Below are positions 7,845-17,034 of a DNA stretch of 64,000 bases, piece by piece (within the stretch, counting starts at the first letter, position 1; each line of letters starts with the position of its first letter). The notes under the pieces were generated by a model, which ran no database searches, was not told the DNA's origin, and saw only the letters and a program-made list of their open reading frames with translations. This stretch comes from Acidobacteriota bacterium. Lineage in GTDB: Bacteria > Acidobacteriota > Vicinamibacteria > Vicinamibacterales > UBA2999. The stretch is taken from positions 1-64,000 of the forward strand of contig JACPCS010000119.1 in assembly GCA_016184455.1 (NCBI GenBank). The letters are read 5' to 3'. Position numbers and translations under genes: made by a program.

Positions 7845-8408
7845 TTGGGCCGCCTCAGTGCCTATCCGAAAGTATCGGTGCTGCCGCGCGTGGAGGCCCT
7901 TCGACTCGAGGCCACGGCCCGCGATGTCGGGGACGAGCGAGCGTCGGCGCTCATGGCCGAAGCGGCCTCTCTTCAGTCCCGAGCCGAGCAAGCTGGGAGT
8001 TTTGCCGGCCGCATCGGACACACGGTTGCCCCGGTGTTCAAGCCGCTCGGTTTCGACTGGCAGCTCACGGTTGGCGTCCTCACCAGCTTCCTGGCTCGTG
8101 AGGTGTTCGTGTCGACGATGTCAGTGCTTACGGGCGGCCAAGCGGACGCCGATGTGGACGAGGGCGTGGTCGCGCGCATTCGCGGCATGACGCGGGACGA
8201 CGGTACGGCAGTGTTCACGCCGTCGGCCGCCGCGGCGACGCTCGTCTTCTTCATGCTGGCGATGCAGTGCCTGCCAACGCTGACGGTCACTCGGAAGGAG
8301 ACCGGCGGCCTTCGGTACGCGGCCCTGCAGCTCGCGTACATGTCGGGCCTGGCCTACGTCGTCGCCTTGCTCGTGTATCAGGGTCTTCGGGCGGCCGGGG
8401 TGTCGTAG
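7845..8408 (+). pseudogene. feoB: FeoB ferrous iron transporter, 3' remnant
   Basis: About 187 residues match only the C-terminal part of FeoB: S-F-A-G-R-I-G-H-T-V-A-P-V-F-K-P-L-G-F-D-W-Q, then S-F-L-A-R-E-V-F-V-S-T-M and a final pair of transmembrane helices with a C-L-P-T motif. FeoB is normally 600-800 residues with an N-terminal G domain, and that domain and the first membrane block are missing. The sequence directly upstream is the hairpin and the toxin-antitoxin promoter, so the gene was cut on its 5' side. The intact partner gene follows 11 nt later. Confidence 0.85.
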
Positions 8409-8419
8409 GAGCGGATTCC

Positions 8420-8680
8420 ATGGAGATTCTCCAACACGCCGTCGTGACACTGGTCGCTCTCGCTGCCAGTGCGGCGCTGTTTCGCCGCGTGTTCGGTTTT
8501 GTCGGACCCCGCGCGGGGCGAACCGGCTGCGCCGGATGTCCGTCAGCCCAAGGCGCGTGCGGAGCAACCACCCAGGCGACAAGTGGCGCGACAGTCCAGC
8601 ATCCGGCGGTCCTGATACGGGCGTCCGCTCACGTACGAAGTCAGACGTCGCGCACACCAAGACGGGCCGACGCCCTGTAG
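8420..8680 (+). CDS. FeoB-associated Cys-rich small membrane protein
   Basis: An 86-residue frame starting at ATG 8420 with AGGAG 8 nt upstream. One N-terminal membrane helix (V-V-T-L-V-A-L-A-A-S-A-A-L-F) is followed by a Cys-rich tail (C-A-G-C, then C-G). Such one-helix Cys-rich proteins are regularly encoded straight after feoB. It appears intact, but its transporter partner is only a remnant, so the gene may be on its way to loss. Confidence 0.65.
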   Translation: MEILQHAVVTLVALAASAALFRRVFGFVGPRAGRTGCAGCPSAQGACGATTQATSGATVQHPAVLIRASAHVRSQTSRTPRRADAL

Positions 8681-8746
8681 AGGGCCGCGAGCGCATTCGT
8701 TGCATCCACTCGCTGGCGGCACGCTCGTTTCCGGCACAATACTGCG

Positions 8747-9652
8747 GTGACCGTCCTCGACGAATCGTACCGAACCGCGCGCCGGATCGCTCTGGTTGGC
8801 ATGGCCGTCAGCGCCATGCTCGCGTGCAGCAACATCATCATCGGCTTGCTGACCAACTCGACGTCGGTCGTCGCGACGGGGTTCGAGTTCGCTGGCGATG
8901 TGCTCGCTTCGAGCATCGTCCTGATCGGGATGGGCGTCGCCGCGCGACCAGCTGATGAGAATCACCCGTACGGACATGGGCGTTTTGAAACCTTGTCCGC
9001 GTTTGTGGTCGGCGTGATCCTCGCGGCGGCCGGCGTGATCATCTGCTACCAGTCCCTGCAGGCCGTTGGAGCGAAGCATGCGCCGCCAGGCGTCAATGCT
9101 GCAGCTGCGCTCGTTGGCGCGATCGTGCTGCGCGGGATCATGTCGTCCGTGAAGTTCCGTGTGGGTCGCCGTCTCCGTAGCTCGGCGCTGATCGCCGACG
9201 CTTGGAATGATGCCGTCGATATCTTGTCCGCACTCGCCGCTCTCATTGCCGTTGCCCTCGCAACCTACGACCCGGTCCGGTTTCTAGCCGCCGATCACTA
9301 CGGCGGGTTCGTCGTCGGCATCGTCGTCAGCATCACTGGCCTTCGCGTTCTGCGGGACGCATCGCTCGAACTCGTAGACACCATGCCGGAGCCAGAACTG
9401 ACCGCCGAGGTTCTGAAGATAGCGAGATCGGTCGCGGGCGTTCGAGGCATCGATAAGGTGTTCGCACGAAAGACAGGCTTGCAGTATCACATCGACTTGC
9501 ACATCGAAGTTGATTCGACACTGACGATCGCCGCATCCCACGCGATAGGTGGACACGTGCGTGCGACTGTGAAACGCGAGTTGCCGTGGGTGGCTGACGT
9601 CTTGGTCCACGTTGAACCGTCAAACTCCTCCGGAACGGGAACTTTGCCCTGA
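8747..9652 (+). CDS. Cation diffusion facilitator (CDF) metal efflux transporter
   Basis: A 301-residue CDF protein with six membrane helices and a C-terminal ferredoxin-like cytoplasmic domain (about 205-290, R-G-I-D-K-V-F-A-R-K, Y-H-I-D-L-H-I-E-V-D). The helix 2 metal site reads F-E-F-A-G-D (Glu, Asp four apart) and the helix 5 site reads A-D-A-W-N-D-A-V-D (Asn and Asp at the usual His/Asp places). This differs from the DD-HD zinc site of YiiP and may mean another metal (Mn, Fe or Co). N-H-P-Y-G-H-G-R is the conserved CDF loop. Starts with GTG; no regulator is adjacent. Confidence 0.92.
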   Translation: MTVLDESYRTARRIALVGMAVSAMLACSNIIIGLLTNSTSVVATGFEFAGDVLASSIVLIGMGVAARPADENHPYGHGRFETLSAFVVGVILAAAGVIICYQSLQAVGAKHAPPGVNAAAALVGAIVLRGIMSSVKFRVGRRLRSSALIADAWNDAVDILSALAALIAVALATYDPVRFLAADHYGGFVVGIVVSITGLRVLRDASLELVDTMPEPELTAEVLKIARSVAGVRGIDKVFARKTGLQYHIDLHIEVDSTLTIAASHAIGGHVRATVKRELPWVADVLVHVEPSNSSGTGTLP

Positions 9653-10223
9653 CGGCGATCCATCTGTGTTGTCCGGAGACGCGGATCGGCCCGGGGGCAC
9701 CGTCTGGCGTGACGTGCGCCATCGTTCAGCAATGTCCTATGTGTCCGAAACATGTATACAAATTTCGGACAGGCCGGGTAGAAGCGGTCGGCCAGTGGAC
9801 CAGTTTTTCGCGGAAAGTATTAGGGATCACGAACAAGTTGGGCGACAGGGCATCATGCGGCCGTCAGCAGCCAGTTGCGAATTCCGTCCCTGACACCCAG
9901 CCACACACAGATAAGTCATTTATTAACAACTATTTACCAGACATATACCACCCCCATGGGTGCACAGCCGCTCGGCGGATGGACATGCCCTAACCTTCTG
10001 ACGCACCGGCACTTATCGAATGCCGACGTTGCGGCGACGGTTCGAATCCCACAAGGGTTCGCCGAGAGGGACAGGCCCCTGATGCTGCCTGACTTCCAGC
10101 CCGCCATCCGGCCTCAGGCAGGATCGATCGAAGTGAGTCACGAAGGGCGGTGGCAGACGCCAGCACCTGTTCTGTGTTCGGGTTCCTTTCGGTGGGCCCG
10201 GAGCGCAGGTCCTCAATCCGCCC
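9653..10223. other. Gene-poor spacer
   Basis: About 570 bp without a convincing gene. Base composition falls between roughly 9700 and 9960 (short AT-rich stretches such as TCATTTATTAACAACTATT). A degenerate 34-bp repeat at 9871-9904 recurs at 14716. No intact RNA gene seen. Confidence 0.6.
9871..9904 (+). repeat. Degenerate 34-bp direct repeat, copy A
   Basis: Starts CCAGTTGCG and contains CGTCCCTG and CCCAGCCA. It aligns with 14716-14749 with a few substitutions and two compensating one-base gaps. The two copies flank the HTH-TOBE regulator and the TonB receptor. Confidence 0.5.
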
Positions 10224-10697
10224 TCAGCGGCGCCGAGTCGACCGGCGGGACCCGACGTGCTGACTCGGTATCTTGCGTTCGGCAGAACGCGCGATCATCA
10301 CCTCCGTCGACTTGATCACCGCGATCGCGTCGTCTCCGCGTCGCAGCTTCAATGACTTCACCGCGTCAGCAGTGATGACTGCTGTCAGCGACTGATCTCC
10401 CACACGGAGTCGGACCTGGGCGAGCAGGCCGTCGATCCGGACCTCGTCGATGAATCCGTGAAGGCGGTTGCGGGCACTCAGCCCTGCGAGTCCTTCGTCG
10501 TCCTCGCTCACGCGATCGTGCGGCTTCGCGTCCGGCTGCTGATGTGCAGCCAGACGATCGAGTTCCGCTTCCGAGACGCGGTGATGACCGCCTTCGGTCC
10601 GAACCGTCCGCACGCGCCCCGCATGAACCCATCGCTTGAACGTGGAATAGCCGACACCGAGCCGCTCGGCCGCCGCTCTTATCGTCAATGGCGCCAT
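10224..10697 (-). CDS. HTH-TOBE transcriptional regulator (molybdate-responsive type)
   Basis: About 157 residues from ATG 10697 (M-A-P-L-T-I-R-A-A-A-E-R-L-G-V-G). Residues about 3-50 are an excisionase/MerR-like winged helix (Y-S-T-F-K-R-W-V-H-A-G-R, G-G-H-H-R-V-S-E-A-E-L). Residues about 75-140 are a TOBE/Mop domain (A-R-N-R-L-H-G-F-I-D-E-V, L-T-A-V-I-T-A-D-A-V-K-S-L-K-L), the oxyanion-binding fold of ModE and molbindins. It is divergent from the TonB receptor gene with about 130 bp between them, so it may control it. No mod transporter is beside it. Confidence 0.85.
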   Translation of the reverse strand: MAPLTIRAAAERLGVGYSTFKRWVHAGRVRTVRTEGGHHRVSEAELDRLAAHQQPDAKPHDRVSEDDEGLAGLSARNRLHGFIDEVRIDGLLAQVRLRVGDQSLTAVITADAVKSLKLRRGDDAIAVIKSTEVMIARSAERKIPSQHVGSRRSTRRR

Positions 10698-10825
10698 TCG
10701 ACCTCCGTCAGATTGCTCATCCTCCGAACGAAGCACCGTAAGCAGTGTAGAACATGATTGAGCCGATTTGAGCCGAGTTGATTATCGCTTCGATGCAACT
10801 TACAGTTTGCACTTCTGGAGGGCAG

Positions 10826-13800
10826 ATGGTCGGACGAGGGAGGCGACTGTTGTGCGCGGTCGCCCTTGTCGTGTGGTTCGCCGCGACGTCCATTCACGCG
10901 CAACTCGGAGCGGGCGCGCTTTCCGGACAGCTGATCGACCAAGCGGGTGACTCTGTGCCGGGGGTTTTCCTCACTGCGACGGAGGTCGGCACGGCCCTGA
11001 CGCGCACCGCAGTCACCGGCACCGATGGCGGCTACTCAATTCCTGCCTTGCCGCCAGGCACGTATCGCGTCCGTGCGGAGGTGAGCGGCTTCCGAACGTT
11101 GATCCGTGAGGGCGTCCGGCTCGCGACCGGCGAAACGGTGCGATTGGATTTGCAACTGGAAGTTGGCAGCGTGACCGAGGCCGTGACGGTGAGGGCTGAC
11201 GCGCCACTGCTCCGCAGCGGAGCCTCCGGGCTTGGCCACGTCATCGACAACAGAAAGATCGTCGACCTGCCGCTCAATGGCCGCAGCTTCATTGCGCTCG
11301 CGAGCCTGGCGCCCGGCGTGGCGGTGCCTCCACCGCCTGCGGCGCCGCTCCCGCGCATCAACGGCGGACGTCCGCGCACCAACGAGTATTTGTTCGACGG
11401 TATCTCCGTGTTGCAGCCCGAGCCCGGGCAGGTTGCCTTCTTCCCGAACGTGGATGCCATTCAGGAGTTCAAGATCGAGAGCAACAGCCCGCCTGCGGAG
11501 TTCGGCCGCTTCAATGGAGGTGTCGTCAATCTGACGACGAAGTCGGGAGGCAATGCGCTTCGAGGAACGCTCTTCGAGTTCTTTCGTCACGAGGCCCTGA
11601 ACGCGCGCAATTTCTTCGCGTCGAGCAATGCGGTCAAGCCGCAGTTTCGCCGGAACCAGTTTGGAGGCGTGCTGGGCGGACCGATTCGCCGCGATCGCAC
11701 GTTCTTCTTCATCGACTATCAGGGGCAGCGTCAGACCATCGGACGGACGGTGATTTCCACCGTGCCTACCGTGCTCCAGCGGCAGGGCATCTTCACGGAG
11801 GCAATTGCGGGACGGGTGCCGGCCATCTACGACCCCGCGACGACGACTTGCGGCGGCGGCGGAGTGACGCGGACGGCCTTCCCGGACGGCACCATCCCGG
11901 TGGAGCGTATGGACCCCGTCGCGCGCGCCCTGCTGGAACGGTACCCGCTGCCGACGAGCGCAGGGACGGCCAACAACTATCGGCGGACCGAGAACGAAAC
12001 CGTTGACCAGGATCAGTTCAGCCTCCGCATCGACCATCGGTTCACGAATCGCGACCAGATGTTTGGCAGGCTCACGCGATTCCAGGAGGAGTTCCTCCCG
12101 GTGACACCCCTGCCCGACGGCAGCGGCGTGACGTCAGGCACCTTGGGGCCACAGGACACGACGTCGTGGTCGTTCGCATCCAGCTATCAGCGCACCTTCT
12201 CGAGTACTCTGCTGAACGAACTCCGCATCGGCGACACGCGCCGGGCGGTGGGCCGAACCGCGGCGCAGCTCAGTAGCTCGGCGTCATCGGCCCTGAACCT
12301 GCCCGGCATTCCCTCGACCGCGAAGTTTCCCAATACCTTGCCGACGTTTCTCATCGGCGGCTATCAGCAGCTCGGATCGCCATCGAATACCGCGACAGAC
12401 TTCAGCACCAGCGTGACCGAAATCGCCGACACGCTCACCTGGCTGAAGGGTCGGCACACGATCAAGGTGGGCGCTGATTGGCGGTGGGAACGCCTCAATG
12501 TGCTGCAGCCGCCGGCACCAACAGGGTCCTTTACGTTCAGCAACCTGTTCAGCGATCTCCCGGGAACGCCGAATACGGGCACCCCGCTCGCAAGCTTCCT
12601 GTTGGGGCAGGTGCAGCAGTTCTCGATTGATCTCCAACAGGAGGAGATCCGCAATCGCGCCCACTTCCAGGAATACTTCGTCCAGGACGACTGGCGGCTC
12701 TCCAATCGCCTGACGGTCAACGCCGGCGTCCGGTACACGCTGAACTTCCCGTCCACGGAGGAGAACAACCAGGCGGCGGTCTTCAACCTGGAGACGCGCC
12801 AGCTCGAGTTTCTCGGGCGCGCCGGCCAGCCACGCGCCGCCCGGCAGCTTCACAAGCTGAACTTCGGCCCGCGGCTGGGGATGGTCGGACGCATCACCGA
12901 CAAGACCGTCGCACGCGTCGGTTACGGGCTGGTCTGGATCGAGATGGCGGGTATTACGACGCCGTTCACGACGCCGGTCTTTCCGTTTCTCCAAACCGTG
13001 TCGCAGCGGACGCTGGACAACATCACACCCGCATTTACGCTCGCGGCAGGTCCCAGCGTCGCGCCGATTCCGCTGACGCCCGATGCGGGCATCGGTCAGG
13101 GCGTGTTCTCGGTTGATCGCGATCTCGGGTCCGGGTACGTCCAGCAGTGGAACACGTCCGTGCAGCGGGAACTCGCCTCCTACATCGCGGTCGAGATCGC
13201 GTACGTCGGGTCGAAGATCACCCGCGTCGGCCTTCCGGATACCAACCTGAATCAGCTGAGCGTCGAGCAACTCGCACAAGGCGCCTCGCTCCTGCAGCGC
13301 GTGCCCAATCCGTACTTCGGCACCATCCCACGCTCGTCGTCGCTCGGCGACCCGACGATCACGGTCGCGCAGTTGCTCAAGCCCTACCCGCAGTACACGG
13401 CGGTGAGCCTGTATCGGAACAACGTGGGCACGACCATTTACCACGGCGTGTACGCGAAGCTCGAACAGCGCTTCTCGCGCGGGCTCTCATATCTCGTGAG
13501 CTACACCCGGTCGAAGCTGATGGACGATGCCTCGTCGGTGTTCGACGCCTCGATTCTGACCGGGCCAGTCGCCAACCTCCCAGTCGCGGACAGCTTCAAC
13601 CGAAAGCGCGAACGCGATTATTCGACGGGGGACATTCCTCACGTCTTCGTCGCATCGGTAGTGTGGGACATCCCGTTTGGCGACGGCCGGCGGAGCCGCG
13701 CGGGCGGCGTGATGGGGGCGCTCGTCAACGACTGGACGCTGACCGGCGTGCTCACGCTGCAATCCGGCATGCCGCTCGCCGTGACGCAGACGACCAACAA

Positions 13801-14170
13801 CAACGCATTCGCCGGGTTCGGCACACAGCGTCCGAACCTGGTCGGCAACCCGACGCTCCCTGCTGGCGAGCGATCTGTCAATCGGTGGTTCAACACCAGC
13901 GCCTTCGTGCCAGCGCCCGCGTTCACCGTAGGCACGAGCTCCAGAAATCCGGTTCGGGGACCCGCCTATCGCAATCTCGACCTCGCGGTGATGCGTCGTG
14001 TGCCGTTGTCTGGCGCCAGGGCATTAGAGGTCCGAGCTGAGGTATTTAACGTCACGAACACGCCGCCGTTCCTGGCGCCGAACACCACCGTTGGGTCGGC
14101 GGCGTTCGGCACCATCACCGCGGCCGGCAATCCGCGCGTCGTGCAGTTGGCGCTGAAGTTCTTGTTCTGA
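10826..14170 (+). CDS. TonB-dependent receptor, Oar-like, with N-terminal carboxypeptidase-regulatory domain
   Basis: About 1114 residues from ATG 10826, preceded by GGAGGG at 10817-10822; an earlier in-frame ATG at 10778 lacks such a site. It has a signal peptide ending near H-A-Q, a CarboxypepD_reg domain at about 30-110 (G-V-F-L-T-A-T, Y-S-I-P-A-L-P-P-G-T-Y), a plug with V-D-L-P-L-N-G-R-S-F, and a long barrel ending in L-K-F-L-F with the terminal aromatic typical of outer-membrane proteins. Such receptors import large substrates using TonB energy. It is divergently transcribed from the TOBE regulator. Substrate unknown. Confidence 0.93.
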   Translation: MVGRGRRLLCAVALVVWFAATSIHAQLGAGALSGQLIDQAGDSVPGVFLTATEVGTALTRTAVTGTDGGYSIPALPPGTYRVRAEVSGFRTLIREGVRLATGETVRLDLQLEVGSVTEAVTVRADAPLLRSGASGLGHVIDNRKIVDLPLNGRSFIALASLAPGVAVPPPPAAPLPRINGGRPRTNEYLFDGISVLQPEPGQVAFFPNVDAIQEFKIESNSPPAEFGRFNGGVVNLTTKSGGNALRGTLFEFFRHEALNARNFFASSNAVKPQFRRNQFGGVLGGPIRRDRTFFFIDYQGQRQTIGRTVISTVPTVLQRQGIFTEAIAGRVPAIYDPATTTCGGGGVTRTAFPDGTIPVERMDPVARALLERYPLPTSAGTANNYRRTENETVDQDQFSLRIDHRFTNRDQMFGRLTRFQEEFLPVTPLPDGSGVTSGTLGPQDTTSWSFASSYQRTFSSTLLNELRIGDTRRAVGRTAAQLSSSASSALNLPGIPSTAKFPNTLPTFLIGGYQQLGSPSNTATDFSTSVTEIADTLTWLKGRHTIKVGADWRWERLNVLQPPAPTGSFTFSNLFSDLPGTPNTGTPLASFLLGQVQQFSIDLQQEEIRNRAHFQEYFVQDDWRLSNRLTVNAGVRYTLNFPSTEENNQAAVFNLETRQLEFLGRAGQPRAARQLHKLNFGPRLGMVGRITDKTVARVGYGLVWIEMAGITTPFTTPVFPFLQTVSQRTLDNITPAFTLAAGPSVAPIPLTPDAGIGQGVFSVDRDLGSGYVQQWNTSVQRELASYIAVEIAYVGSKITRVGLPDTNLNQLSVEQLAQGASLLQRVPNPYFGTIPRSSSLGDPTITVAQLLKPYPQYTAVSLYRNNVGTTIYHGVYAKLEQRFSRGLSYLVSYTRSKLMDDASSVFDASILTGPVANLPVADSFNRKRERDYSTGDIPHVFVASVVWDIPFGDGRRSRAGGVMGALVNDWTLTGVLTLQSGMPLAVTQTTNNNAFAGFGTQRPNLVGNPTLPAGERSVNRWFNTSAFVPAPAFTVGTSSRNPVRGPAYRNLDLAVMRRVPLSGARALEVRAEVFNVTNTPPFLAPNTTVGSAAFGTITAAGNPRVVQLALKFLF

Positions 14171-14301
14171 AGACTGACCGGGTCGGCAGCCTCTCTTCGG
14201 AAAGCGACCGGGAACATGGAACACGACTGTCCACCAGCGCCTCCAGAGCCAACAGGAGCCAAGTCGCTTGATCGATGAAGTTGGTGAAACGGTTGGATGT
14301 A

Positions 14302-14480
14302 TTAGGCCTCACGCTCAACCAGCCAGTCGGCGAGCGCGCGCAATTGCGCGGGGCTGGTCCCGACCTTCAGCCGTTCACAGTGGTAGTCGTCTTCGACCTC
14401 GACGTCGGCCACCACGACGGCCAACATCTTCTTGTGCACGTCAATCCCCGCGATCTGGTACGGTATCGGTATCTCCTCGT
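14302..14480 (-). pseudogene. IS110-family transposase N-terminal remnant
   Basis: One minus-strand frame reads I-A-G-I-D-V-H-K-K-M-L-A-V-V-V-A-D, followed by T-S-P-A-Q-L-R-A-L-A-D-W-L-V-E-R-E, then a stop at 14302-14304. G-I-D-V-H-K with the first catalytic Asp, plus the A-L-A-x-W-L spacing, is the start of the DEDD domain of IS110 transposases. The remaining 300 or so residues are absent and no start codon is obvious, so this is a dead fragment. Confidence 0.7.
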
Positions 14481-15067
14481 GGGAGCGGAGAGCGTGCCTC
14501 CTCGCATCACTCAGGGTCGCGAGCTATCGTTGTTCCACCGAAGATCAACGACGCTCAATTATTCGGTCAATCACGCACGCTCCGGGTCAAACAATTGCTC
14601 GGCCTCGATTGCTCCATGGCTAATCTCGATCTCGCCGCTCCCAGCCCAGCATCGCCATTCTGCCCAATCCCCACGATTTTCATGCCCTTTCGCGGGCCTC
14701 CAGGCCCAGCCCCAACCAGTTGCGGAAATCGTCCCTGCCTCCCAGCCAACTAATCCATTCCACGACAACAACTTGGCGGCGTTTTGTGATCGGAGCCGAT
14801 CAACCGGGTTCGGGCCACGTTATCGGCCGCGGCATCGACTGCCGGCAACCGATTGACATTAAGCAGGTTAGCGAACACCTCGGCCAGTTCGCGGCGTCTC
14901 GATGAGACACGAATGAGACACGCGGGCGAATTCGAACGCCACTGGCGCGCATACAGCTCATCCTGTCCGATGCTCGCGGTCGACGCGCGCGCGTTCGGAT
15001 GCTCGGGTGACGATGCTATCGTCGTGCAGGAGGACCTGGCTTCAGTTTGCGAGGCTGAATTCAAGAC
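14481..15067. other. Gene-poor spacer after the IS110 fragment
   Basis: Nearly 600 bp with no supported gene. It holds copy B of the 34-bp repeat (14716-14749) and locally lower GC around 14740-14800. Nothing else recognised. Confidence 0.55.
14716..14749 (+). repeat. Degenerate 34-bp direct repeat, copy B
   Basis: Pairs with 9871-9904 in the same orientation. It shares CCAGTTGCG, CGTCCCTG and CCCAGCCA in the same order and spacing. Confidence 0.5.
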
Positions 15068-15553
15068 GTGGGGATGTTCGACTACGTCCGGTGCCGCTAC
15101 CCCCTGCCGCACCACCAGGACGCGCTCTTCCAGACGAAGAACCTGCTGTCACTTGTCGATCCGGGCGACGAGGGGTTCGGTGGTTTGATGGAGAACTACG
15201 AGATCACCGAGGACGGGCGCCTTCGCCGACAGCGACACAAGTACAAGGCCGTCAAGACGCCGCGTCAGTTTCCGAGCTTCCATCTGAAATCGATCAAGAG
15301 CTGGTGGACGACGGTGTCCAACGCGCATGGCGACATCCTCATCTACACGAGCGACGACACGGGCAAGCGGGGCCGCCGCTGGATTGAATTCCGAATCCGA
15401 TTCACGAATGGTCGCGTCCAAGACGTGGACGATCGATCGCGTGCGTCGCTAATTGGGCCACAAGGACCCGCGGGCAGCCGTCTTACACGTACCAAGCCGG
15501 CGGACCGGCCGCGTCGAGCACCGCGCCGCAGAAGCCGTCATGTGCAACGCTGA
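15068..15553 (+). CDS. Hypothetical protein of the M-G-M-F-D-Y-V type
   Basis: A 161-residue soluble protein starting with GTG. The opening M-G-M-F-D-Y-V-R-C-R-Y-P-L-P, followed by F-Q-T-K, is shared by a widespread family of small accessory-genome proteins of unknown role. The middle (Y-E-I-T-E-D-G-R-L-R-R, then H-G-D-I-L-I-Y-T-S-D-D) looks like a beta-rich fold. The basic tail after about residue 125 (many R and P) may be non-native read-through. It stands alone, convergent with the SEC-C gene. Confidence 0.65.
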   Translation: MGMFDYVRCRYPLPHHQDALFQTKNLLSLVDPGDEGFGGLMENYEITEDGRLRRQRHKYKAVKTPRQFPSFHLKSIKSWWTTVSNAHGDILIYTSDDTGKRGRRWIEFRIRFTNGRVQDVDDRSRASLIGPQGPAGSRLTRTKPADRPRRAPRRRSRHVQR

Positions 15554-15579
15554 GGAGAGGAGCGTTGGTGGGCGCTGAC

Positions 15580-17022
15580 TCAGCTCAATCCAAGCTTCGC
15601 CCGCAGCGCCGCCACATCCGGTGACATCGGGTTCTGCTGACGCTCACCCATCCAGGCGAACTCGGCAAACAGCGCTTCGAGTCGCTCGCGTCCCTCTGGA
15701 GTGGCCGCAGCCTGCCGGGGTGTCTGATCGCGAAGGGCGGGCAGACGTGTGTCGAGCCAACTTTCCCAGTGGCGCTCACCTTGCTGCCGCAGGAACTCTT
15801 GGACCTCGGGCCGCTGCTGCAATTCCTCTTGCTCACGGTCAGCGATCCGATCGCGGGGCACGTCCTTGCGTTCGGCGAGCAGCTTCTCGACTGGATCGGC
15901 TGTACGCGACTCCAGCACGGCATCGGTGCCGAGCCGCTTCGCAACCTCGCGCTCGATGCGCCGCGCACGAGCATTCGAGTTGACATGCACCTGCAGCCGA
16001 TCGCCGTCGATCTCGAGCGTGCCGAGCGTCGTATTGTCCCACTCCTGGTGAAGGCGGTTCCCTCTCTTGCTCCACGGAATCATCACGGCCAGCAGCTTGC
16101 CGGTCTCGTCCAGTTCCGCCTCGGACAGGAGCTGCGTTACCTCGCCTTTCGAGGCACGAGCCAGCGATTTCAATCGATCGAACGCCGCCGACGGGCTGCA
16201 CCGCAGTCGATACGTCAGCGTCGTCAGGACGAGCCGTTCGCCATCCGTGTTGCGGAGCTCCGGCAGCGGCGGGTTCCAGACCTGGTCCTCGATGTAGAAG
16301 TAAAGCTCCCGGAGCTCGATGTCGATCTCCCGCACCATGTCCGGTGTGAGCATACGACCTTTGCCGTGCGCAAACCGTTTGCGAAAGTCGAGTATCGGGA
16401 GATGCCACTCCGGAGGGATGACAAGCGGTGCGCAACCGCTCATAATCGAGGTCCCCTGCACGCTGACCACGCGCGTGAAGAGCAACGCGCCCGCCTTTAC
16501 CATGCCCGATGCGCTGCGTTCCTTCACGACGACCTCAGCGCCGGTCAGCACGTCGCGCAACGCGATCTCATGTCCCGGCACCGCGCGCATGACCGCGTAG
16601 AAACTGAGCTGGCTGATCGCCGCCGCTTCGAGAAACGCACACTCGGTAGCGGACAGACGCTCACGGTAGCGCCCGAGGTACAGCGACGCCAGTGACTCGT
16701 CAGGCGCATTGGCCACTCGATCCGGGTCATCTGGGTCGTCAACGAACTCGTACACGAACCACGGAACGAAGAACTGGCTGAACTCGTTCGTCTGGTCGTA
16801 ATCTTCGGGCACACCATCCCACAGAAAAAACTCGTCGAGCGCCGCTCCCACGAGCGCAGGACCGCACTCCTTCAGTGACAGTTGGAGCAGCTCGGGTACC
16901 AGCCTCCCCTCCGCTGCGCGCATCTGCCGCCACAGGAAGTCAGCCTGCTCCTGCGCCTTCAGGCAGCAGTGCTTGTACTTCCGTCCGCTACCGCATGGAC
17001 ATGGTTCGTTACGACCCGGCAT
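15580..17022 (-). CDS. SEC-C motif protein of unknown function
   Basis: About 480 residues. ATG 17022 is chosen for its AGAAGG Shine-Dalgarno; a GTG at 17028 is also possible. Residues 1-25 hold the zinc-binding SEC-C motif C-P-C-G-S-G-R-K-Y-K-H-C-C. The rest is mostly helical and unassigned. Near the C-terminus, W-L-D-T-R-L-P-A-L-R-D-Q-T-P-R-Q-A-A resembles the short motif found in ParS/MbcA toxin-binding regions and in other SEC-C proteins. It begins 13 nt after a truncated HicB gene. The motif points to protein or nucleic-acid binding; no activity can be named. Confidence 0.72.
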   Translation of the reverse strand: MPGRNEPCPCGSGRKYKHCCLKAQEQADFLWRQMRAAEGRLVPELLQLSLKECGPALVGAALDEFFLWDGVPEDYDQTNEFSQFFVPWFVYEFVDDPDDPDRVANAPDESLASLYLGRYRERLSATECAFLEAAAISQLSFYAVMRAVPGHEIALRDVLTGAEVVVKERSASGMVKAGALLFTRVVSVQGTSIMSGCAPLVIPPEWHLPILDFRKRFAHGKGRMLTPDMVREIDIELRELYFYIEDQVWNPPLPELRNTDGERLVLTTLTYRLRCSPSAAFDRLKSLARASKGEVTQLLSEAELDETGKLLAVMIPWSKRGNRLHQEWDNTTLGTLEIDGDRLQVHVNSNARARRIEREVAKRLGTDAVLESRTADPVEKLLAERKDVPRDRIADREQEELQQRPEVQEFLRQQGERHWESWLDTRLPALRDQTPRQAAATPEGRERLEALFAEFAWMGERQQNPMSPDVAALRAKLGLS

Positions 17023-17034
17023 GGCCACCTTCTG

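Noticed and set aside
10039-10050. GGTTCGAATCCC, resembling a tRNA T-loop
   Set aside because: The flanking bases do not form the five-pair T-stem, and no acceptor, D or anticodon arm can be built around it.
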